Source: CAZIXN01 sp039180415 (GTDB taxonomy: Bacteria > Planctomycetota > Phycisphaerae > Phycisphaerales > Phycisphaeraceae). From it: a stretch of DNA of 54,147 nucleotides. Positions within the stretch are counted from its first letter, which is position 1. Every line of letters starts with the position of its first letter. A program made the position numbers and the translations under genes. Of this stretch, positions 25,134 through 33,186 are shown in pieces. The DNA lies in contig JBCDDH010000016.1 of NCBI GenBank assembly GCA_039180415.1, positions 1-54,147 on the forward strand, in the 5' to 3' direction. The notes beneath the pieces are model-generated. The model did not search any database. It saw only the letters and a list, made by a program, of their open reading frames with translations, and was not told the origin of the DNA.

Positions 25134-26597
25134 ATGTCCCGGATCAACACCAACGTCTCGTCCCTGATCGCCCAGAACCGGCTGTCGTCCACCAACGCCG
25201 ACCTGGCCACCCGCCTGCAACGCCTCTCGACCGGCCTACGCATCAACCGCGGCGCCGACGACCCCGCGGGCTTGATCGTGTCCGAGCGGTTGCGGGCCGA
25301 GATCCAGTCGGTCGGCCAAGCCGTGGACAACGCCGAACGCGCCTCCAACGTGATCGCCACCACCGAGGCCGCGCTCGACGAAGTCAACCAATTGCTCGTG
25401 TCGATCAAGTCGCTCACGATCGAGGCCGCCAACACGGGCGCGTTCAGCCCCGAGGAGATCCGCGCGAACCAGCTCGAGATCGATTCCGCCGTCGAGTCCA
25501 TCACCCGCATCTCCAACACCGCCAGCTTCGCGGGGCTCAAGCTGCTCAACGGCTCGCTCGAGTTCCTCCAGTCCGGCGCCGTCACCAGCCAGATCAGCGA
25601 CATCCAGATCAACGGCGCGAACTTCGGTCTCGACTCCAACCTGCCCGTCAACGTCGAGGTGATCGCTTCGGCCGAACGCGCCGAGCTGTTCCTCTCCGGC
25701 AATACCACCGGCTTCGTCGGCCAGCTGCAGAGCTCCGTGACCTTGGAGATCCAGGGCAACATCGGCGTTCAGACTTTCAGCTTCGTCTCGGGCACCGCGC
25801 TGTCCGCCGTCGCCGCCGCCGTCAACCAGATCCGCGACGCCACCGGCGTGACCGCGGCCCTCGTGTCCGCCGGCGACCCGTCGTCGGGCCTGGTGTTCAA
25901 CAGCCAGGAGTTCGGCACCGACGCGTTCGTGTCCGTCCGCGCGATCGAAGGCGGCGAGGCGTTCCAAGCCTTCGACGCCCAGGCCGGCAACGCCGTGCTC
26001 CGCGACGAGGGCGCCGACGTCACCGCGCTGGTCAACGGCAACCTCGCCGTCGGTCAAGGGCTGGACGTCACGCTCAACACGCCCACGCTCAACGTCGACC
26101 TCACGCTCACCTCCGGTGCCGCCCAGGTGCTCAACACGAACTACGACTTCTCCGTCACCGGCGGCGGCGCGCTGTTCCAGATCGGCGCGTCGGTCAACTC
26201 GCTCCAGCAGGTCGGCTTCGGGCTCAACTCCGTCGCGGCCTCCCGCCTGGGCTCCGAGCGCACCGGATTCCTCAACTCCATCCGCACCGGGGGGTCCAAC
26301 TCGCTGGTCTCCGGCAACGCCCGCGCGGCGTCCGAGATCATCGACGCCTCGATCGACCAGGTCAGCCAGCTCCGCGGCCGGCTGGGCGCGTTCGAGCGGA
26401 ACACGCTCCAGACCACCGTGCGTTCGCAGAACATCGCGTTGGAGAACCTGACCGCCGCCGAGAGCGCGATCCGAGACGCCGACTTCGCCGAGGAAACCGC
26501 CGCCCTGACCCGCGCTCAGATCCTCCAGCAGGCCGGCACGTCCACGCTCGCGTTGGCCAACTCCACCGCCCAGAACGTGCTCGCGCTGTTGCAGTAA
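25134..26597 (+). CDS. fliC: flagellin
   Basis: A 487-residue filament protein. The N-terminal D0/D1 block INTNVSSLIAQNRLSSTNAD, then LSTGLRINRGADDPAGLIVS and the C-terminal block IRDADFAEETAALTRAQILQ through STAQNVLALLQ are both intact. The variable D2/D3 region is Ala/Ser/Val-rich with no Cys. It is exported through the flagellar type III channel without a cleaved signal. The Shine-Dalgarno AAGGAGG is presented in a hairpin loop (25112-25129), so translation is probably under CsrA control relieved by FliW. The last gene of the flagellar run, apart from the TPR gene. Confidence 0.95.
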   Translation: MSRINTNVSSLIAQNRLSSTNADLATRLQRLSTGLRINRGADDPAGLIVSERLRAEIQSVGQAVDNAERASNVIATTEAALDEVNQLLVSIKSLTIEAANTGAFSPEEIRANQLEIDSAVESITRISNTASFAGLKLLNGSLEFLQSGAVTSQISDIQINGANFGLDSNLPVNVEVIASAERAELFLSGNTTGFVGQLQSSVTLEIQGNIGVQTFSFVSGTALSAVAAAVNQIRDATGVTAALVSAGDPSSGLVFNSQEFGTDAFVSVRAIEGGEAFQAFDAQAGNAVLRDEGADVTALVNGNLAVGQGLDVTLNTPTLNVDLTLTSGAAQVLNTNYDFSVTGGGALFQIGASVNSLQQVGFGLNSVAASRLGSERTGFLNSIRTGGSNSLVSGNARAASEIIDASIDQVSQLRGRLGAFERNTLQTTVRSQNIALENLTAAESAIRDADFAEETAALTRAQILQQAGTSTLALANSTAQNVLALLQ

Positions 26598-26659
26598 AGC
26601 GGCGCATCCGGCGCCCGCGTCACGGCCGCGAGGCCTCCGAACCGATAAAGCTCCTACCG

Positions 26660-27184
26660 ATGAAGCCCGCGAACCCCTTCCGCCCTCGCCGCGCGCTGGA
26701 GGCCGGCCTCGACGCCGTCCTCGAGACCGCGCAACGCGCCCACGAGCGTGGCCGTGGTGCCTACGCTCAACGGCTCTGCGAACAGGTGTTGGCGCTCGAG
26801 CCGCTGCACGCCGCCGCCTGGCGTCTCCGCAGCGTGATCGCCGAAGACGACGACCGGCTCATGGACGCGCTGATGTGCCTGCGTCGCGCGCTCGACGCCG
26901 AGCCGGACCGCGCGGCGTGGCAGCACCGGTACGGCGCGATGTGTCGCCGGGCGGGGCGGTTGGCGGACGCCGCCGCGGCGTTGCGGACCGCGATCCGGCT
27001 GCGTCCGTACCGCGCCGAGTCGATGGTCGAGTTGGGCATGGTGCTGGTCGCGATGGGCGGTCGGGACGACGCCGAGTACTGGGCCGCCCGCGCGCTACAG
27101 ATCGACCCGGCGAACCGCGACGCGCGGGCGTTGCTCGAGTTCGTAGTCGCCGAGCCGCACACCCCGGAAGTCGACGCGGCGTGA
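26660..27184 (+). CDS. tetratricopeptide-repeat protein
   Basis: A 174-residue soluble protein of about four TPR units (helix pairs around AQRLCEQVLALEPLHAAAWR, ALMCLRRALDAEPDRAAWQH, AAAALRTAIRLRPYRAESMV and YWAARALQIDPANRDARALL). TPR stacks bind other proteins. It lies 62 bases after fliC on the same strand, so a role as flagellin chaperone or in filament modification is possible, but nothing in the sequence proves it. Confidence 0.75.
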   Translation: MKPANPFRPRRALEAGLDAVLETAQRAHERGRGAYAQRLCEQVLALEPLHAAAWRLRSVIAEDDDRLMDALMCLRRALDAEPDRAAWQHRYGAMCRRAGRLADAAAALRTAIRLRPYRAESMVELGMVLVAMGGRDDAEYWAARALQIDPANRDARALLEFVVAEPHTPEVDAA

Positions 27185-27190
27185 TCCATT

Positions 27191-27586
27191 TCAAGCTTGG
27201 TCGTACGCCTCGCGCTCGAAGCGGTTGCCGTGGTAGGGCGGCTGCCCCCGGAGGTAAGCGATGGCCGAGGCGAACGCATACGCGGGCAGAAACAGCGGAC
27301 CCCAACGCTCGTACTGCCGGACGTGGACCCGCTCGTGTTCTCGCGTGACGTGCAGGGCGTTCGCGTCGACGCCGAGCACGACGTGGCCGAGCGTCAACGC
27401 GAGCGCTCCGCCCCGCAGCGGTACGCCGTGCCGCAGCCACCACGTCACGAGCCCGCCGTGCGTCTCGACGACCCCCCGGTGGAGTTGGAGTCGCCCGCCG
27501 CTGCACCCCGCGAGCAGCGCGAACGCCAGCCCGATCAGCGTGTTCGGCGAGGCCCAGGCGTAGGCGACCGCTCGACGGACCTTCAT
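27191..27586 (-). CDS. small exported protein with HExxH-like motif
   Basis: A 131-residue protein with an N-terminal hydrophobic segment ending in a Cys (LIGLAFALLAGC, lipobox-like), then VLGVDANALHVTREHERVHV. The HERVH stretch has the HExxH pattern of zinc peptidases (in this family form HExVHxxQYE), followed by RWGPLFLPAYAF. Small proteins of this shape are found in many bacteria, and the function is not established. The ATG at 27586 overlaps the previous gene's stop in ATGA, so the pair is translationally coupled. Confidence 0.6.
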   Translation of the reverse strand: MKVRRAVAYAWASPNTLIGLAFALLAGCSGGRLQLHRGVVETHGGLVTWWLRHGVPLRGGALALTLGHVVLGVDANALHVTREHERVHVRQYERWGPLFLPAYAFASAIAYLRGQPPYHGNRFEREAYDQA

Positions 27587-27924
27587 AGCTTGAGCCCCGG
27601 CCGATCTCGCTTGACCCGCCAACGCAGCCCCAGGATTGCCGCGAAGATCAATCCCTTGGCCGCGATCAGCCACATGGGCACGGCGTACGACTCCCATACG
27701 TCCGAGAGTCCGAACACCACAAAGGCCAAAGCGTACGCCCATTCCCAAGCCGTTTTTGGATCAACCCACGCCCGCCGCACAACCCACGCCGCGATCACGA
27801 ACCAGGCGATCGCTTCGGCGACGTTGAGGTAGCTGTACGCCACGGCGAGCGCGTCGTTGGCGTCGTAACGCCATAGCACATGTCGCATCGCCGGCCAGAA
27901 CTCGCTTGGGATGTCGTCGAACAC
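27583..27924 (-). CDS. small multi-pass membrane protein
   Basis: About 113 residues, with three hydrophobic stretches (LNVAEAIAWFVIAAWVV, WAYALAFVVFGLSDVW and MWLIAAKGLIFAAILGL). No family recognised. The start is uncertain. GTG at 27924 lies just after the stop of the neighbouring gene (27932); an ATG at 27987 is in frame but would overlap that gene by 56 bases. It is coupled by ATGA to the next gene downstream. Confidence 0.55.
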   Translation of the reverse strand: MFDDIPSEFWPAMRHVLWRYDANDALAVAYSYLNVAEAIAWFVIAAWVVRRAWVDPKTAWEWAYALAFVVFGLSDVWESYAVPMWLIAAKGLIFAAILGLRWRVKRDRPGLKL

Positions 27925-27931
27925 CCGTCGA

Positions 27932-28144
27932 TCATCCACCGATCGGCGTCGCGCGTAAAGCCCCAGCGACGACGGCCAAGATCGCAAAGAGAAGCATGAA
28001 TTGCCCGAACCAGCACAGCGATTCGACCAAGCCCCACTGTCGGCGTCTCTTCCGGGAGAACTGCATCACGAGCGGCACAATGACCGCCACGGGCAGGCAG
28101 AGCAGCGCGACCCATCCGATGATTTCGACGATCAGGCCGAGCAT
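27932..28144 (-). CDS. 70-residue two-helix membrane protein
   Basis: MLGLIVEIIGWVALLCLPVA followed by a basic loop (QFSRKRRRQWG) and a second hydrophobic helix (WFGQFMLLFAILAVVAGAL). It has the shape of a small inner-membrane hairpin protein, N and C termini on the same side. No family recognised. It is the first of three short genes transcribed together towards 27191, starting 32 bases after the cysK stop. The longer frame reading through it is antisense noise from cysK. Confidence 0.55.
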   Translation of the reverse strand: MLGLIVEIIGWVALLCLPVAVIVPLVMQFSRKRRRQWGLVESLCWFGQFMLLFAILAVVAGALRATPIGG

Positions 28145-28176
28145 GGCTTCGGTTCTGTGGCCTGTGTGAGCCGCTA

Positions 28177-29139
28177 TCAATCCCGGTACCCGTCGAACAT
28201 CGGCGTGCTCAGGTAGCGTTCGCCGAACGAGCAGCCGATGGTGACGACCGTCTTGCCCGGGTTGGATTCGGCGATGCGCAGCGCGGCGCAGACGTTTGCG
28301 CCGGTGGAGATGCCGCCGAGGATGCCCTCTTCCTTCGCGAGCTTGCGGGACATTTCGAAGGCCTCGTCGTTGGAGATTTTTTCGACGCCGTCGACCACGT
28401 CCAGGTCGAGGTTTTTGGGCACGAAGCCGGCACCGATGCCTTGGATCTTGTGCGGGCCCGGCTCGCCGCCGGAGATCACGGGGGAGTCTTCGGGCTCGAC
28501 GGCGAAGCAACGGACGGTGGACTTGTGCTGCTTGAGGTACTTGCCGGTGCCGGAGATGGTGCCGCCGGTACCGACGCCCGCGACGAACAGGTCGACGCCG
28601 CCGTCGGTGTCGTGCCAAATCTCTGGGCCGGTGGTCAGGAAGTGGACCTCGGGGTTGGCGGGGTTCTCGAACTGCTGGGGCATCCAGGCGTTGTCGGAGG
28701 TGCCGACCAACTCGGCGGCCTTGGCGATCGCGCCCTTCATGCCTTCCTCGGCGGGGGTGAGCACGAGCTTGGCGCCCAGGGCGCGGAGCATGGCCCGGCG
28801 TTCGAGCGACATGGACTCGGGCATGGTGAGCGTGAGCTCGTAGCCCTTGGCGGCGCAGACGAAGGCGAGCGCGATGCCGGTGTTCCCCGAGGTGGGTTCG
28901 ATGATGTGGGTGCCGTGGGTGATCGCGCCGCTCTGCTCGCCGGCCTCGATCATGGCCTTGCCGATGCGGTCCTTGACGCTCGAGAGCGGGTTGAAGAACT
29001 CGCACTTGACGAAAACGGTCGCGCCGTTGGTGGGGGCCAGCCGGTTGAGCTTGACCAGCGGCGTATTGCCGATGGTGCCGAGGATGGAGTGGTAGGTCCG
29101 GCCGTGCAGCGGCTGGGTCGGGGCGTCGGCGGCGGTCAT
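28177..29139 (-). CDS. cysK: cysteine synthase (O-acetylserine sulfhydrylase)
   Basis: A 320-residue PLP enzyme of the beta family that makes cysteine from O-acetylserine and sulfide. IGNTPLVKLNRLA and NPLSSVKDRIG with the PLP Lys56 are at the N terminus; EPTSGNTGIALAF is the substrate-binding loop; GVGTGGTISGTGKYLK is the phosphate-binding Gly loop; and GGISTGANVCAALRIA contains the conserved C-terminal Ser. Length is typical. The ATG at 29139 has GGAG upstream; the frame continues to 29226 but without family sequence. No cysE nearby. Confidence 0.94.
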   Translation of the reverse strand: MTAADAPTQPLHGRTYHSILGTIGNTPLVKLNRLAPTNGATVFVKCEFFNPLSSVKDRIGKAMIEAGEQSGAITHGTHIIEPTSGNTGIALAFVCAAKGYELTLTMPESMSLERRAMLRALGAKLVLTPAEEGMKGAIAKAAELVGTSDNAWMPQQFENPANPEVHFLTTGPEIWHDTDGGVDLFVAGVGTGGTISGTGKYLKQHKSTVRCFAVEPEDSPVISGGEPGPHKIQGIGAGFVPKNLDLDVVDGVEKISNDEAFEMSRKLAKEEGILGGISTGANVCAALRIAESNPGKTVVTIGCSFGERYLSTPMFDGYRD

Positions 29140-29300
29140 GGCGGGCTCCGAGGGTTGGCAGGGGGCGGCGTTCTGCGGTTGGGCGGAAACAGTTTCGATC
29201 CTAGGCAGGAGCCGGGGCAGCGCCAAACGCGGAAACCCCGCGCCACGGCGGGCCGGTTCGAACGATTCGGCGTCGCGGGCGCGGTCCCTAAACTCGGTCG

Positions 29301-30194
29301 ATGGCCGATTTATTCCCTCGCAACGCCGCCGGCTGGAAAGATTCGGCCAAGCGCGTCGCCGGCGTGGCGCTCATCCTGATCGGAGTGTTCGTGCTGTTCA
29401 TCGGCTGCGCCGAGCGTTCGATCCTCTACCCCTCGCAGTATCGGCCGGCGCCCCCGCCGGTGAACCTGCCGGACACCGCCCGGCAACTCACGGTCGAACA
29501 CGAGCAGGGCCGGACCCACGCTCACTTGTACTTGGGCGCCGGTGTCGATGCCGAGAGCCCCGGCCCGCTGGTGATCTACAGCCACGGCAACGGCGAGTTC
29601 ATCGAGGACTACTTCCCTACGGGTCTGCCCGGCTACGGCGCGATGGGGATTTCCGTCCTGCTGGTCGAGTACCGCGGCACCGGGCTCAGCGACGGCAAGC
29701 CCACCAAGGACGGCATCCACGCCGACCACGTCGCCTTCTTCGACCTCGCCGCGTCGCTGCCCGAGGTCGATCCGCGGCGCATCGTGCTGCACGGCCGGAG
29801 CATGGGCGGCGGCATCGTCGCGTCGCTGGCGCAGGAACGCCCCGGCGCGGCGCTGGTCCTTGAATCCACTTACAGCTCGATCGCCGACTTCGCCGCGCGG
29901 CTGTTCATCCCCCGCTTCATTGTCAAGGACAATTGGGACGTGACCGAGACGCTCCGGACGTATCCCGGCCCGGTGTTCATGCAGCACAGCGAGCGCGACG
30001 AGGTCATCCCGTTTTCGATGACGGAAAAGAACCGCGCGGCGCGTCCAGCGGAGCTGCCCCCGATCACGTTCGTGAGCTACGACCTGGGGCACAACGACCC
30101 GATGCCGCCGGCGTTTTTCGCCGACGTCGAGGCGTTCTTCCGTGAGCACGGCGTCCTGGCTTCCGAATCCGAGCCGGAACCAGATCGGCCTTGA
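29301..30194 (+). CDS. membrane-anchored alpha/beta hydrolase
   Basis: A 297-residue hydrolase whose N-terminal hydrophobic helix ends in a lipobox-like LFIGC (Cys36), so it is likely held at the membrane, facing out. The catalytic triad is readable: Ser167 in HGRSMGGG, Asp233 in SERDEVIP and His264 in LGHND; the oxyanion region is YSHGNGEF near residue 95. It resembles the FrsA/BEM46-like group of the superfamily. The substrate cannot be told. Divergent from cysK with 161 bases between. Confidence 0.82.
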   Translation: MADLFPRNAAGWKDSAKRVAGVALILIGVFVLFIGCAERSILYPSQYRPAPPPVNLPDTARQLTVEHEQGRTHAHLYLGAGVDAESPGPLVIYSHGNGEFIEDYFPTGLPGYGAMGISVLLVEYRGTGLSDGKPTKDGIHADHVAFFDLAASLPEVDPRRIVLHGRSMGGGIVASLAQERPGAALVLESTYSSIADFAARLFIPRFIVKDNWDVTETLRTYPGPVFMQHSERDEVIPFSMTEKNRAARPAELPPITFVSYDLGHNDPMPPAFFADVEAFFREHGVLASESEPEPDRP

Positions 30195-30290
30195 GTTAGC
30201 GAGGGGCTGGGTCCGCGTGGCCTACCATCGCCGACTCGAAGCCCCGCTTGCGTACGCGGGGCTCACCTCAGCCGCCAACGCGAGAGACCC

Positions 30291-30824
30291 ATGACCGCCA
30301 CCGCTACCGCCCCCGAACGCCCCGAAGCCGTCAGCCTCAAAGGCAAAACTATGACCCTGCTCGGCCCCGAGCTCAAAGCCGGCGACGCCGCGCCCGCCTT
30401 TACGCTCAAGGCCACCGACATGTCCGACAAGACCCTCGCCGACTACGCCGGCAAGGTGAAGGTGCTGGTCACCATCCCGTCCATCGATACGCCCGTGTGC
30501 GACGTCGAGACCCGACGGTTTAACCAGGAAGCCGGCACGCTCGGCGACGACGTCGTCGTGTTGATTGTCAGCATCGACCTGCCCATGGCTCAGTCGCGTT
30601 GGTGCGGCGCGGCCGGCGTCGATTGTGTCGATTGTCTCTCCGACTACATGACCGGCGACTTCGGCCGCGACTACGGCGTGAAGATCAAAGAGATCGGCCT
30701 GCTCTGTCGCGACATCTTCGTTATCGACAAGGACGATCAGATCACCTACCACGAGCACGTGGAAGACCTGGCCAACGAGCCGAACTACGACGCCGCGCTC
30801 GAAGCCGTCAAAGCCGCGAAGTAA
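30291..30824 (+). CDS. tpx: thiol peroxidase
   Basis: A 177-residue peroxiredoxin of the Tpx type, which reduces hydroperoxides using thioredoxin. The peroxidatic Cys70 is in TIPSIDTPVCDVETRRFNQE, and the resolving Cys105 in SRWCGAAG. SLKGKTMTLLGPELKAGD is the family N terminus. Two extra Cys lie in VDCVDCLSDY. The length is close to the usual 165-170. Followed by a strong terminator, so probably monocistronic. Confidence 0.93.
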   Translation: MTATATAPERPEAVSLKGKTMTLLGPELKAGDAAPAFTLKATDMSDKTLADYAGKVKVLVTIPSIDTPVCDVETRRFNQEAGTLGDDVVVLIVSIDLPMAQSRWCGAAGVDCVDCLSDYMTGDFGRDYGVKIKEIGLLCRDIFVIDKDDQITYHEHVEDLANEPNYDAALEAVKAAK

Positions 30825-30850
30825 GCCGCAGCCCATCGCTTCAAACGCAA

Positions 30851-30879
30851 AGCCCGCGGATTCCTTCCGCGGGCTTTTT
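30851..30879 (+). terminator. intrinsic terminator of tpx
   Basis: AGCCCGCGGA (30851-30860) pairs with TCCGCGGGCT (30866-30875) around TTCCT, followed by a T run (30875-30879). Confidence 0.88.
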
Positions 30880-31313
30880 CGTAGCCATGCAATCCCGACA
30901 AAAACTCCATCTATTTTCTCAGCTTTGCGCATGAACCCAACGCCAGTCATACGCGTAAAAGTGCAAGCTGGAACAAACCCGCAAACCTCCAAGTTGCACC
31001 CGTGATGACCTTGACCTCCCCGACCCGCGACCTACGCTTCAACGACGACCCAAGCCCTGGACCCACGGTTCGGGAACCAAACCCAACGACAACCTGAACA
31101 ACCCGATGCACACCCCCTGGTCCGAACCCAACCTCATTACTTCCCTGCTCGACCTCCTGCGGCGCGTCGCCGCGTGGGCATATGGCGAGCATCGACCGGC
31201 CCTGCAGCCCATTCGGATGTCGTGCAAGCCCTCGGCCGCGTTGCGTCCGAACAACAACCCATCGCCTCCGCGTTAGCGCCGGCCCGGCCAACCGCCCGAC
31301 CGACACGACCCCA
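30880..31313. other. gene-poor region ending in a strong terminator
   Basis: Between the tpx terminator and 31456 there is no recognisable gene, yet a strong plus-strand terminator at 31314-31343 implies a transcript. Two short plus-strand frames exist: 31005-31097 (30 residues, MTLTSPTRDL...) and 31106-31276 (56 residues), listed separately. Alternatively the region encodes a non-coding RNA. The beginning (30897-30925) is A+T rich and could hold a promoter, but no clear -35/-10 pair was found. Confidence 0.4.
31106..31276 (+). CDS. possible 56-residue small protein
   Basis: ATG at 31106 opens MHTPWSEPNLITSLLDLLRR, followed by VAAWAYGEHRPALQPIR and a Pro/Asn-rich end. It has an amphipathic helix-like middle, G+C-rich third codon positions like its neighbours, and a terminator 37 bases after the stop. 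Against it: no Shine-Dalgarno, and no family I recognise. Confidence 0.3.
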   Translation: MHTPWSEPNLITSLLDLLRRVAAWAYGEHRPALQPIRMSCKPSAALRPNNNPSPPR

Positions 31314-31343
31314 CCCGGAGGCCCCAAAGCCTCCGGGTTTTTT
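31314..31343 (+). terminator. strong intrinsic terminator without an obvious upstream gene
   Basis: CCCGGAGGC (31314-31322) pairs perfectly with GCCTCCGGG (31329-31337) around CCCAAA, followed by six Ts (31338-31343). It ends the transcript expected from 30.9-31.3 kb. Confidence 0.88.
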
Positions 31344-31456
31344 GTGGACCCCATGAACCCCAATGCCATGCTTAAACGCAGATGAGCGTCTCCGCATGGC
31401 CCATCCGAAGCTCCGTGAACCCCACCGCGTTCACGCCTCCCGAAAGGAGGTCCGCC

Positions 31457-31798
31457 ATGATCGGGACCCGAGAACTCCAAGCCGCCTTCGAAGCCTTGGG
31501 CCTGACCCTGCGCGTCACGCCCACTGGCCTGGACTTTCGTGTGACACCCGGCCGGCCCGGCATCGAGGTGATCCCCGCGATGTACGCCGACCGGCCCCAC
31601 ATCGAGCTGCGCGTGAACTTCACCCGCATCGTGGACCTCCAGATCATCGAGTTCGACGCGGAGGAGAACTACCTCGTGCTCGCCGCCGACGATTGGGGCG
31701 ATTCCCTCGACGACCCGCCCCGCATCTTCCGCATCGGTATCGATTACGACGGCTTGGCGTACAGCGAAGCGATCACCGAATTCAGCACCGACGAATGA
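31457..31798 (+). CDS. hypothetical protein
   Basis: A 113-residue soluble acidic protein starting MIGTRELQAAFEALGLTLRV. It has alternating beta-like segments (IELRVNFTRIVDLQIIEFD, NYLVLAADDWGD, IFRIGIDYDGLAYSEAITEF) and no membrane segment. The consensus Shine-Dalgarno AAAGGAGG lies 8 bases before the ATG, which makes it a real gene. No family recognised. The region before it (31344-31456) holds only a short palindrome. Confidence 0.65.
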   Translation: MIGTRELQAAFEALGLTLRVTPTGLDFRVTPGRPGIEVIPAMYADRPHIELRVNFTRIVDLQIIEFDAEENYLVLAADDWGDSLDDPPRIFRIGIDYDGLAYSEAITEFSTDE

Positions 31799-31940
31799 AC
31801 CGCACGGGCCGCGGTGCGTACGAACTGGTGAGTGTTGCCCTCTCTCGCGCCTCGCCGGGTCTTCGGACCCGCGGGGCGTTTTCTTAGGTTGCCCGGTTGG
31901 TGAACCCGATTCCGAAGTCCACGCGGACGACCGCGGGTCC

Positions 31941-33065
31941 TTAGAGCCCGCCCAGATCCGCGAACAACGCGGCGGCCGTGTCGTGGTAGAGGCCTGGCCA
32001 TAGCGTCGGGTCTACCGCGGCGCCTCGCAGGTGGGCCGAACTCCGCAGCGGGATCGACGGGTCCACTTGGTGAAAGTCCGGATCGACGATCGGCGAGGGG
32101 CCGTCGTAGTCCGTCTCGATCAGTGTCCGCAGGGTCCACCACCGCGAGGCGAACAAGTCGTCGCCGATCTGGTTCATCTGTTCGGACGCGACGATGTCCG
32201 TGCCGAACAGCACCCGCCCTGCATTACGCCGGCAGAACGCAGCGAATTGTTCGGGGTGCCGCGAGAGTTCCCGGATCTGCCACTTGCAGGCCGAGGTGTC
32301 CACGACGTAGTTCGAGTGCCGGTCGAGCAGGCCCTGAAGGAAATCGAGGTCTTCCGGGCTGCCGCCCATGTGGGCGCCGATCCAGGTGCAGTCCGAAAAA
32401 TCGTCGAGCAGCTTTTCGAGCGGTTCGTACTGCTGACGCTTCGTGCCGTATCGGGAGGCGTCGGCGTAGGCGGTGGCGAACCACGTGTCCGGGTCGGCGA
32501 CGTGGGTCATGAACGTTCGGACGCCCAGGTCGTACGCCAGCTCGACGCCGCGCCGCCGCAGCTGCGAGCCGAGCTTGGCCTCCTCGACCGAAAAGCTCGC
32601 GTCGGGCACGTCTTCCGCCAGGTCGACCACACGCGGGGCGGCCCAGAGCTTCACCACCCGGCAGCCCAGCTCCTCCACGAACGCGCGGATATCGTCCAGC
32701 CACTGCGTCGTGAAGGTGCCCGGCGTGTCCTTGGCCAAAAAGTCCGGCACGCACATGAACTCGATCTTCTCGCCCACCAGCGGCGCGAGGCGACGCGCGT
32801 GCGGCAGCCCGGTCATCGTGAAGGTCTTGACCACGTTGAATCGCTCGGCGACTTCCAGGTAGAGCTCCGCCGCCTTGGGCGACGTGACGTGCGTGTGGAT
32901 GTCGACCACCGGTCCGCGATACGGCAGGGCTTTCGCCAGGCTCGTGTAATCCAACTCGAGCAGGTTCGCCGAGTCGTGGTCGTCGGCGTGTTCAAAGCTG
33001 TGATAGGCCCCCAGGACCGGTCGGCCGGGGGTCTGCTCGGGCACGGGTGGGGGGGTCGCGGGCAT
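31941..33065 (-). CDS. amidohydrolase-family metal-dependent hydrolase
   Basis: A 374-residue TIM-barrel hydrolase. VVDIHTHVTSP is the first metal-binding HxH, FMTHVADPDTWF and CTWIGAHMGGSPEDL carry the later His ligands, and GRVLFGTDIVASEQ the last Asp. This fits the amidohydrolase-2 group (ACMSD/uronate-like). The phrase YGTKRQQYEPLEKLLDDFSD is characteristic of a sub-family whose substrate I cannot name. The ATG at 33065 is preferred over the open upstream frame, which is Arg/Ser-rich noise. Divergent from the HAD gene with 121 bases between. Confidence 0.82.
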   Translation of the reverse strand: MPATPPPVPEQTPGRPVLGAYHSFEHADDHDSANLLELDYTSLAKALPYRGPVVDIHTHVTSPKAAELYLEVAERFNVVKTFTMTGLPHARRLAPLVGEKIEFMCVPDFLAKDTPGTFTTQWLDDIRAFVEELGCRVVKLWAAPRVVDLAEDVPDASFSVEEAKLGSQLRRRGVELAYDLGVRTFMTHVADPDTWFATAYADASRYGTKRQQYEPLEKLLDDFSDCTWIGAHMGGSPEDLDFLQGLLDRHSNYVVDTSACKWQIRELSRHPEQFAAFCRRNAGRVLFGTDIVASEQMNQIGDDLFASRWWTLRTLIETDYDGPSPIVDPDFHQVDPSIPLRSSAHLRGAAVDPTLWPGLYHDTAAALFADLGGL

Positions 33066-33186
33066 GGCCGGAGCATAGGTTGCCGCCGTAACTAGCCAGT
33101 CGTGAGGCCTGGAGCGGGACGCCGCGGGACCAATTGGGCCGTATTTTGAAGCCAACTTGCCGCGCGGCTCGCATAGGGTTGCCCCC

